64,000 nt of DNA from Streptomyces sp. yr375. GTDB taxonomy: Bacteria > Actinomycetota > Actinomycetes > Streptomycetales > Streptomycetaceae. A program made the translations under genes and the position numbers. The notes below the pieces were generated by a model, which was given only the letters and a program-made list of their open reading frames with translations, ran no database searches and had not been told where the DNA came from. The stretch covers positions 1 through 64,000 of the forward strand of contig NZ_FOFF01000016.1 of NCBI RefSeq assembly GCF_900110755.1, in the 5' to 3' direction. This document shows, in pieces, positions 1 to 8,500 of this stretch; positions within the stretch are counted from its first letter, which is position 1, and the number at the start of each line of letters is the position of its first letter.

Positions 1-672
1 ACCGAGCGGCACGTCGCCGCCTACATCGCCAAGTACGCCACCAAAGGAGCCGAGACCACCACCGGCACCCTCGACCGCCGCCTCCGACTCCTCGCCGAAC
101 TCGCCACCCACGACATCACCGACCACGCCCGCCGCATGATCCACACCGCCTGGCACCTCGCCACCCAAGCCCAGCACGCCCACCTCCGCCTACGCCAATG
201 GGCCCACATGCTCGGCTTCCGCGGCCACTTCTCCACCCGCACCCGCCACTACTCCACCACCCTCGCCCACCTCAGAGCCGAACGCACCGCCTGGCGAACC
301 AGTCAACCCGACACAGACACCCAGACCGCAGCCCCGGCGTCGGCTCAGACGCAGGCCGGTCAAACGGACGGCAGTCCGGTCGGTGACCGAGCCGAACACC
401 CCACTGACCTGGCCCCCGATCTCCGCAACATCGCCGGTCAGCGCGTGGACTCGGACACCACGCTGGTCATCTCCCACTGGCAGTACGCCGGAACCGGTCT
501 CCTGCCCGAACTCGAACACCTCGCCGACCTCCTGGCCGCGACCCGGCAAACCCAACCCAAGCAATCGACCCGAACCCGCTACTCAGAACGCTCCGGTGAC
601 CGCGCCGGTCACCCGGTCGGTCCCTCCACTGATCGGCCGACCAGTGCCGTCCGGGCGGGGGCCGTCGCGTGA
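1..672 (+). CDS. Replication initiator, RepSA-like, C-terminal part (5' end outside window)
   Basis: The open frame runs from the first base and codes for the last 223 residues of a larger protein. The visible start (Thr-Glu-Arg-His-Val, then YIAKYATKGAE) and the later HLRLRQWAHMLGFRGHFSTR stretch resemble the C-terminal half of the replication initiators of pSAM2-type AICEs, which start rolling-circle-like replication of the excised element. The last 70 residues are low-complexity (Thr, Ala, Pro, Arg) and look like a tail. The gene overlaps the following xis by 4 bases (GTGA), so translation is probably coupled. Family assignment rests on motif memory and on the xis-int context. The N-terminal catalytic region is not visible. 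Confidence 0.72.
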   Translation, partial: TERHVAAYIAKYATKGAETTTGTLDRRLRLLAELATHDITDHARRMIHTAWHLATQAQHAHLRLRQWAHMLGFRGHFSTRTRHYSTTLAHLRAERTAWRTSQPDTDTQTAAPASAQTQAGQTDGSPVGDRAEHPTDLAPDLRNIAGQRVDSDTTLVISHWQYAGTGLLPELEHLADLLAATRQTQPKQSTRTRYSERSGDRAGHPVGPSTDRPTSAVRAGAVA

Positions 673-860
673 CCGCCAGCACGGAACTCCTCACCGTCCC
701 CCAGGTCATGGAACGCCTCCAACTCGGCCGCACCGCCGTCTACGACCTCATCCGCACCCGGCAACTCGCCTCCCTCACCCTCGGCCGCGCCCGCCGCATC
801 CCCACCCACGCCCTGACCGACTTCATCCACACCCGCCTCGAACAGGAAGCCGCCGCCTGA
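669..860 (+). CDS. xis: Excisionase, MerR/HTH_17-type
   Basis: This 63-residue protein is almost entirely one winged helix-turn-helix of the excisionase class: residues 6-16 (ELLTVPQVMER) start the first helix, GRTAVYDLIRTRQL is the recognition part and GRARRIPTHAL is the wing and basic patch. Such proteins bind next to the attachment site and steer the tyrosine integrase towards excision. It starts with GTG overlapping the rep stop codon (GTGA), and its TGA overlaps the int ATG by one base, so the three genes should be translated as one unit. Size and position are exactly those of xis in AICEs. Confidence 0.88.
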   Translation: MTASTELLTVPQVMERLQLGRTAVYDLIRTRQLASLTLGRARRIPTHALTDFIHTRLEQEAAA

Positions 861-2167
861 TGACCACACCCCGAGACACCCCCGCCTCCCGCCGCGTGCG
901 AGCCAACGGCGACGGAACCGTCTACCAGCGCAAGGACAGCCGCTGGGAAGCCGCCGGATACGTCCTCGCCCCCGGCAACACCCGCAAGCGCGTCCGCGTC
1001 TACGGCACCACCCGCAAAGAAGCCCTGGCCAAGCTCACCGAGAAGATCGCCGCCAGCAACCTCGGTCTCCCCGTCCCCTCCGCGCAGGGCAGCGTCACCG
1101 CGTACCTCACGTACTGGCTGGAGAACGTCGCCGTCCACCACCTCCGCGAGAACACCCACACCCGCTACACCGCCGTCGTCTACCGCTACCTCATCCCTGG
1201 ACTCGGCAAGAAGAAGCTCACCAGGCTCACCGCCAAAGACGTCCGCACCTGGCTCAACCAGCTCCGCGCTACCTGCCAGTGCTGCACCCGTCGCCTCGAC
1301 GCCCGGCGCGACCAGCCCCGCTGCTGCACCGTCGGCCAGTGCTGCCGCAAGCTGCTCTCCCCGCTGACGCTGACCTACATCCACTCCGTGCTCAAGTCCG
1401 CCCTGGAGCACGCCGTCCGCGAGGAAGAGATCCCGCGCAACGTCGCCCGCAACGTCCGCACCGGCACCCCACGGCCCCGGCGCTTCGAACCCCTCACCGC
1501 CCACGAAGCCCGCCAACTCCTCACCACCGCAGAAGGCCACCGGCTGCACGCGCTGTTCGAACTTGCCCTCCACACCGGACTCCGCAAAGGCGAACTCCTC
1601 GGCCTCCGCTGGGAAGACCTCGACCTCGACCGGGGCACGGCTGCCGTCCGCCGCACATTGCAGCGCACCAGCACGGGCGGACTCACCACCCTGCCCACCA
1701 AAACCCGGGCCTCCGAGCGCCGCATCGCCCTCCCCGCCCGCTGCCGCCAGTCGCTGAAGCACCATCATGAGGAGCAGCAGCGCGACCGTCACATGGCAGG
1801 CACCGAGTGGCAGCACAACGGGTACGTGTTCACCACACCGCAGGGCAGGCCGATCGATCCGACCAACCTCACCCGTGCCTTTGCCACGCTCCTCCGCAAG
1901 GCCGGCCTCCGCCGCATCCGCTTCCACGACGTCCGCCACTCCACCGCCACCCTGCTCCTCGAACAGGGCGTCGAACTCGTCGTGATCAAGGAACTCCTCG
2001 GCCACGCCCACATCGGCGTCACCGCCACCGTCTACGCCCACGTCAGGCTCCGCCTCCAGCGGGACGCCATTGACATCCTCGGCCACGCCCTCCATAACCC
2101 CGCTGAGACCGCCGACCAGCCCGACGACGGCGACTACCCACCGCCTTGCGCAGCCTCCGTCCGCTGA
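860..2167 (+). CDS. int: Tyrosine site-specific integrase
   Basis: A 435-residue phage-type integrase that inserts and excises the element at its chromosomal attachment site. Residues 13-65 look like an arm-binding domain (NGDGTVYQRKDSRW) and 75-195 are the core-binding domain. Residues 210-410 are the catalytic domain with Arg242 (HTGLRKGE), Lys281, His356-x-x-Arg359, His382 (LLGHAH) and the nucleophile Tyr392. All catalytic residues are present, so it should be active. The core-binding domain carries a Cys-rich insert (Cys139, 141, 142, 155, 156, 161, 162) that could hold a metal. I recall similar inserts in other Streptomyces integrases. The start was set at the ATG that overlaps the xis stop; a longer open frame upstream has no support. 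A hairpin follows 33 bases after the stop. Confidence 0.95.
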   Translation: MTTPRDTPASRRVRANGDGTVYQRKDSRWEAAGYVLAPGNTRKRVRVYGTTRKEALAKLTEKIAASNLGLPVPSAQGSVTAYLTYWLENVAVHHLRENTHTRYTAVVYRYLIPGLGKKKLTRLTAKDVRTWLNQLRATCQCCTRRLDARRDQPRCCTVGQCCRKLLSPLTLTYIHSVLKSALEHAVREEEIPRNVARNVRTGTPRPRRFEPLTAHEARQLLTTAEGHRLHALFELALHTGLRKGELLGLRWEDLDLDRGTAAVRRTLQRTSTGGLTTLPTKTRASERRIALPARCRQSLKHHHEEQQRDRHMAGTEWQHNGYVFTTPQGRPIDPTNLTRAFATLLRKAGLRRIRFHDVRHSTATLLLEQGVELVVIKELLGHAHIGVTATVYAHVRLRLQRDAIDILGHALHNPAETADQPDDGDYPPPCAASVR

Positions 2168-2200
2168 CGTTGCCGTCAACTACTGCCGTCACAGCGTCCA

Positions 2201-2233
2201 GAACCCCCGTCGGGACCCATCCGACGGGGGTTC
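2201..2233 (+). terminator. Hairpin terminator after int
   Basis: Perfect 13-bp inverted repeat: GAACCCCCGTCGG at 2201-2213, a 7-base loop, and its complement at 2221-2233. There is no strong T-run, as is common in high-GC actinobacteria. It separates int from the convergent immunity gene that ends at 2267. Confidence 0.8.
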
Positions 2234-2266
2234 AGGTTTGCGCTAGGAACTTGCAACCGAAGTCAC

Positions 2267-2533
2267 TTATGTTCGCCTGCGCGCGTCGCGAGCGAGTTCA
2301 ATGTCCTCATCGAGCAAGCTGCCTCTAAACGGGCTGCGGACATCGTCAAGAACCACAACGATCAGAGATGTGCCGCTCACTGGCAGTTCCTCCCGAGCTA
2401 GCCATGACGGAATTTTAAGGTTGTCGATAAACCCATCCACTCCATCTCGAGTGGTCACCTTGACCCCCCATGCCGTAGTCGCAGACACGACCACTTCCAG
2501 CTCTTCGTCAACCCGCACCATGCCGTCACCCAT
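2267..2533 (-). CDS. Probable immunity protein for the RHS toxin tip (S1/OB-fold-like)
   Basis: An 88-residue acidic protein. Its ATG lies inside the last codons of the RHS toxin gene (ATGGGTGA overlap), with GGGAG seven bases upstream, so translation is coupled to the toxin. The pattern WGVKVTTRDGVDGFID, then a hydrophobic strand (TSLIVVVLDD) and RSPFRGSLLDEDIELAR, resembles an S1-like OB fold, as seen in other small Streptomyces proteins. By established logic of polymorphic toxins, the gene directly after an RHS tip neutralises that tip in the cytoplasm. The fold is my inference; the immunity role follows from position. Base composition here is clearly less GC-rich than the surrounding kilobases, as expected of a recently exchanged cassette. 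Confidence 0.7.
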   Translation of the reverse strand: MGDGMVRVDEELEVVVSATTAWGVKVTTRDGVDGFIDNLKIPSWLAREELPVSGTSLIVVVLDDVRSPFRGSLLDEDIELARDARRRT

Positions 2534-5500
2534 CCCCAGGCTCCCACACTCTACGTAGCGTGAGCTCGTTGAATCGATCAAGTCGCCCTACTGGGATCAC
2601 GAACTCGATTCTCGCGGAACCTCCAGGCCCCTTACGGTCATACCGGAATGCGGTGTCCGAGAATTCCTTGAGGAAGTCCTCATGCATGTCGTAGCGAATT
2701 GACCCATTCGCATAGGAGCCGCGATTCTGGTACTCCTTCGCCACGCTCTTCTCTCCGAGATAGACCGAAGCATCGCCATCTTGATGCGATGCCGGGTTGG
2801 GGCCACGCTCCAACTCATGCGCCATGTCATCAACCTTCGGCGTCCTGTAAATAGAGACACCATTGCAGTTGTGAACAAGGACCGGCGTAGCCCCCGCCAG
2901 CACATAGTACGTATGGAGGTCACCGATGGTCAGGTCGTACGTCGTCGTGTCCGCGTGGTACAGACGGACGCGTGTGACCTCGGTCGTGCCGGTCGGTGTC
3001 TGAAGGACGTCGCCGGGGTTGAGGTCCTTGGCTTCGACGAAGGCGGACTGCGTCTCGTCGTAGAACGGGTGGTGGAAGGTCGTCTGCAGGTGAGCGTCCT
3101 GCGCGGCCGTACCGGAGGCCGTGCTGACCGCCGCCACCGGCTGCGTCGCCGGCGCCTTGCCGTCGCCGGCCGACAGCGCACCCAGCACCGCCGCCGACGC
3201 CGCCAGACCGAACGCCACCTTGCGCGCCGCCTTCTTGGCGACCGTCTTCACACCGGCCTTGGCACCGGACTTGACACCGGACTTGACACCGGACTTCTCA
3301 GTCGTCTGCCCCGCCGTCGCCTTCGCCGTTCCCTTCACCGTGACGTCCACGAAGTCGTGGTCCGTGTGCGTCACGATCACGTCGGTGACCTCGTGCGCCT
3401 GCGTGCCCGTCACGCCCGGCACCGAGTTGGCGATCTTGTCGCCGACCCGCACCCGGTCGATCGTCTTCGTCGTGCCGTCGGCCATCAGCACCCGGGTCGA
3501 ACCGGTGAAGCTGTGCGGAACCGGGCAGTTGGTCGGCTCCTCGTCGGCCGCCCCGCCGGGCTCGTCCGAATGCGACTGAGCCCGAGAGCCCGACCCCTCT
3601 GAGTCCGCTCGAGAAGTCGCTGCCTCCGTGGCGTCCGTCGCCGCCGTTTCCTCGGCTTCCGTCGCACCCTTGCCGAAGAGGCCGCCGACGACCTTCATCG
3701 CCTTCGGGGCCGCCTTCGCCAGCAGCTTGCCGCCGATCTTGCCGAGGGCGCCGCCCAGGGCGCCGGCGATCGCGCCCGTCACCGCCGCGCCCGCGAAGGC
3801 GCCACCGCTGCAGTCGTCGCCGCCGTTCTCCGCGCAGGCGAAGCCCTGGTCGATCAGGGAGCCGACCGCACCCGCCGCAGCCGCGCAGCCGATCGAGCCG
3901 ACACCGCCGGTCAACGCCTCACAGCCGGCGAAGACCGCCGTGGAGATCACGAAAGAGGTGATCGCCGCCGCGTGGTTCTTCGCATACGTCTCGGTGGCCT
4001 TCGCCGCCTTCACCGTGGCGTGGTACGCCGTCCTCGAAGCGGCCGCCACCGCGTGCGCCGCCTTCTTCACGGCGTGCGTGACCTTCTGCGCCGCCTTCTT
4101 GACGGTGTGCACGACGCGGTGCACCGCCCTCGACGCCTTGTGGTAGGCGGTATGCACCGCATGGACCACCCGGTGGACGGCGCGTTTCACCTTCCGTGCC
4201 GTGTAGTGGTAGACGCGCCGCACCACGTGCACACTCGCGTGGTACACGTCCTTCACGTGGTGGACCACCTTGTGCGCCGCGTGCTTCACCGCGTGGACGA
4301 CCTTGCGGGCCACGTGCTTGACCGCGTGGTAGACCTTGTGCGCCACGTGCTTCACCGCGTGCGCGACCTTGTGGACGGCCTTCTTCGCGTCGCACACGAT
4401 GTCCCACATCGAGCAGTTGCCCGACTCGTCCGTGCCCGCCATCGGGTTGTCGTCGACATATGCGAACGGGTTCGCCGACACCGAGTTCGGGACCGGGTTC
4501 AGCGACAGGCTGTCCTTGTTCAGGAACACGCCCGTGCCCGGGTCGTACCAGCGGGACGCCGTGCCCACGTCACCCGTGCCCGGTTCGGTCCAGCCGGACT
4601 GGAAGCCGAGATGGCCGGTGACCGTGTTCGTCGGGGAGACCACCTTGCCCAGCGGGTCGTAGGACGCCGAGCCCGCCAGCGTCGTCGCACCGGAGGTGAA
4701 GGAGCCCACCACGTCGTTGTGCTGGTCCGTGAGGGCCAAGACCCCCGAGCCACCACTGTTCTTGACGCCGACCAGGCCGCCGCCCGGGTCGTAGGTGTAG
4801 GTGTCGTCGCCGTCGGAGGCGATGGTGTTGCCCGCGCCGGAGTAGGCGAAGGAGCGCGTCGCCCCGGTCGACGTGAGGCGGTCCGTGATGTTGCGGCCCG
4901 TCGCGTCCAGCGTGTAGGACTGCTCGCCCGCGACGATCTGCCCGCCGAACGCGTCCGTCTTGTACGCGATCGTCCCGCCGGCCGTCGACGACTCCTGGGT
5001 CATCGTGCCGCGCGCCGAGTAGGAGTAGCTGTGCGTGCCGTCCGAGGTCAGCTCGTCGCGCTCGTCGTAGGTGTAGACGTCGGCGCCGTTGCGGATGCGG
5101 TTGCCGGACGCGTCGTAGGCGTACGAGGTGGTGCTCGTGCCGTTGTTCCATGACGTCAGGCGGTTGGCCCAGTCGTAGCCGTACGTGTTCGCCGAGGCTC
5201 CCGACACACCCGTCGTCGTCTTCGACGTCAGGTTGCCGTTCTCGTCGTAGCCGTAGGCGAAGCTCGCCATCGTCGAGGCGCCCTGGACGAGGACGTCGTT
5301 CGTCAACTGGTGCGCGCTGTTGTAGGTGAAGGTGCGGGTCTGGCCCGTCGAGCCGTACCTGACTGTCTTGACGTCGCTCAACTGGTCGTAGGTGTAGGTC
5401 AGTTGACTGCCCGTCGCCGGGTCGTCCAAGGAGGACAGACGGCCCGCCGTGTCGTAGCCGTACGCCGTCGTGCCGGCGGCGTCGGTGCGGGAGGTGACCG

Positions 5501-8500
5501 AGGAGTCGTCGTTGTAGGCGAAGCTCGACGTGCCCGCCGAACCCGATGTCGTCAGCAGGTCGCCGCGGTCGTCGTAGGTGAACGCGTCGTGCGTGGCGTC
5601 CTGGTGGTCGACCGCGCCGGTGATGCCGGCCTCGTCGGTGTCGGCCGACAGGACCCGGCCGTCGGCGTCGTAGGTGAAGCTGCGCCTGGCCGTCGCCGCG
5701 TCCGCGCCCGTGCCCGCCATGGACTTCAGCCGACCGACCGAGTCGTACGTCATCGACGTCGTCGTGCCGCCCGGGAGCGTGGCGTTCGTCAGTTGCCCGT
5801 CCGCGTCGTAGGCGAAGGTCGTCGTCGAGTCGGCGGCCGAGGAGTACTGGGCCGTGGTCGGCTCGGTGATCTTCTCCTGCTGGCCCCACGGGGTGTACGT
5901 GTAGCGCCAGGAGTTGCCGCGGCCGTCGGTGAAGCGGGTGCGGTTGCCAGCCGCGTCGTAGCCGAAGGTGGTGGTGATCGACGTCGAGGCGTCGACCGGC
6001 TGGATCTCCTGGGTGACCGTACCGGCCGCGTCGTAGGTGAAGTGGCTGGTGTGGTCACGGGCGTCGGTGGCGGCGGTCAGGTTGCCGACGCCGTCGTAGG
6101 TCTGGGACGTCGACCACAGCGGGACGTTGTTCGCGTCGTAGGCGTGTGTGGCCGTCGGGTCGCCGTCGGCGTTGTAGTCGGTCTGGGTCCAGGTGTTGTC
6201 GGGCAGGATCGTCTTCTGCTGGTTGCCCTCGAAGTCGTAGGTGTAGCGGGTGGTGTTGCCCGCGCCGTCGGTGACCGAGGTGACGTCACCGGCCCGGTTG
6301 TAGCCGTAGGACGTCGTCACCCCGCCCGGCGAGGTCACCGAGGAGGCGTGCGCCCCGTAGGGGTTGCCGGTGGTGACCGCGTAGGACGTGGTGCCCGTCA
6401 GGGTCTTCGTCGACGGATAGCGCTCCATCGTCGACGAGGTGAGCCGGCGGCCGAGGTAGTCGTACGTGGCCTGTGCCTGGGCGCCGGTGCCGTCGGTCGC
6501 CGAGAGCTGGTCGCCGTCGGCGTCGTAGACGGCGTGCGTCTTGGTGCCGTCGGGGTCCGTGACCTGGGCGACGTCGCCCAGTTGGTCGTAGAGGTAGGAG
6601 GACGTCCTGCCGCCTGGCGAGGTGACCGAGGTCTGGTTGCCCTCGCTGTCGTACGTCCACACGGTCGTGCCCGCGTTCGGATTCGACGCGCCCGCCGGGG
6701 TGTACGAGGGGAGGGTCTGCGAGACCTTGTTTCCCTCGGCGTCGTAGACGGTGCTGGTGACCAGGCCGTCGGGGTCCTGTTCCTCCACCCCCTCGCCGAA
6801 GGTGTTGAAGCCGCTGGTCGTGACCGGGCGGACGGTGGACGCGGTGGTGCCGTCGGGCTCCGCCTGGACGGCCGGCGCGGTGGTGACCGCGAGGTTGCCG
6901 GCCTCGTCGTAGGCGTAGTTCGTGGTGTGCTGCTCGGCGTCCGTCATGGATGTCGGCAGGCCGCGCTGATCGTAGGTGTACCTGGTGGTCTGGGCGTCGG
7001 AGGAGCCGACCGTGCCGCCGCTGCGGCCCTCGCCGTAGAGGGAGGTGACCTCGGTGGCGGCCAGGGCACGCTGGTAGACCTGCACGTCCCCGACCTCGCC
7101 GTTGACGACGTCGGACGTCGTCCCGCCCGCCGTCTTCACGCCGCCGACGGTCAGCGGCCCGGTGCCCGTCCACGGCGAGGTGTCGGTCGCCGAGCCCGCC
7201 ACCGCGCCGTTGACGTACAGCTTCATCGCGCCGTTGCTCGCGTCGAACACGCCGACCAGATGGGTCCAGGTGTCGAGCGGAGCGGCCGTGGCGGCCTGGG
7301 CGTCGAAGGACGCGGACGGGGAGGTCGCGTCGGCGTTGTCCGCGTGGAAGCGGAAGGCGTTGGCGTTCTTGTTGTACTGGAGAGAGAACGAGGCCCGGTT
7401 GGTGCCGCCCTGCGCGACGAAGGTTCGGACGGTGGACGCGTCGGCGAGGTTCACCCACGCGGAGACCGTGTAGGAGGCGGTGGTGTCCAGGACCGGGCCG
7501 TTGGTGGCGACGAGGTCACCGGCACCGGTGGCGGAACCCGCGAACCGGGCCGCGTCGTCGGCCCAGGTGACCCCCGGGCCCGCCGTCGCCGTGTTCCCGC
7601 TGCCGGAGGAGTCCGTGACCGAGCGGCCGGCCGTCTGGTCGAGCTTCCACCAGCCCGCCGGGTGACCGGAGGCATCCCCGTACAGCGTCTCGCCGAGCAG
7701 GTTGCCCATGTCGTCGTAGCTGTTGGTGGTGGTGCGGTCGTAGCCGGAGGAATCGTGGTCGTTCTCGGAGGCGACCTGGTCGTCCGGGGTGTACGACACC
7801 GTCGTCACCCGGTCCACACCGGTCGGGTCCAGCACGGTGGACGTGGTCCGGGAGGCCGCGTCGACCGTGTGCTTGGTGACCGTCTCGCCGTTGTCGGTGG
7901 TCGACTGGGTGAGGTTGCCGGCCGCGTCGTAGACGTCCGACTCCAGCGTGTAGGTGCTGGTTCCGTCGGCACTGGTCCGCTTCACGGTCGCGGTCAGACC
8001 GTCGTCGGTGTAGGTGTAAGCGGTGGTGTTGCCCATCGCGTCGGTGATCGAGGCGAGCCGCCCGGCGGGGTCGTAGGCCCGGGAGGACTCGGTGAGGAGC
8101 GCCGCCGAGTGCGGGTTCACCGGGTCGCCCGTGTACATCAGGCCCTGGGTGAGCAGGTCGCCGTTGTCGTTGTAGGTGTACCGGGTCTCGGTGCCGGCGG
8201 TCGTCACCTCCTTGGTCTTGTTGCCGGAGGTGTCGTACGTGTACGTCGTGGTGTTGCCGTTGCTCGCGCCCTCGGCCGCGTTGGCGTCGGACTCGGTCAG
8301 CACCCGGTCGTAGCCGTCGTAGGTCCAGTTCTGGGCACGTGAGTGGTCGCCGCCGCTCGCGTCGGCGACCGTCTGCGAGGTGACGTCGCCGTCGTCGTCG
8401 TAGACGGAGGTGGAGACCGCGGCGTGGGTGGCGCCGGTGACCCGGTCGGTGAGCTGCGGGTCGTGCTCCTCGACCACCTGACCCGCGGTGTCGTACCGAT

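Larger units (their letters stand above)
1..2233 (+). mobile_element. int end of an actinobacterial integrative element (AICE), truncated by window edge
   Basis: Three genes in the order rep (partial), xis, int, each overlapping the next by 1-4 bases, form the replication/integration module typical of pSAM2- and SLP1-like integrative conjugative elements. A 13-bp perfect hairpin closes the module. The int gene points out of the element towards 2168-2266, where the attachment site should lie by analogy. I see no tRNA 3' end there. Transfer (tra/spd) genes would be left of the window. Whether the element is intact cannot be judged. Confidence 0.8.

Noticed and set aside
2168..2266. tRNA 3' end as attachment site next to int
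   Set aside because: I looked for a T-arm plus acceptor half on both strands and found none; only the int terminator hairpin is present.
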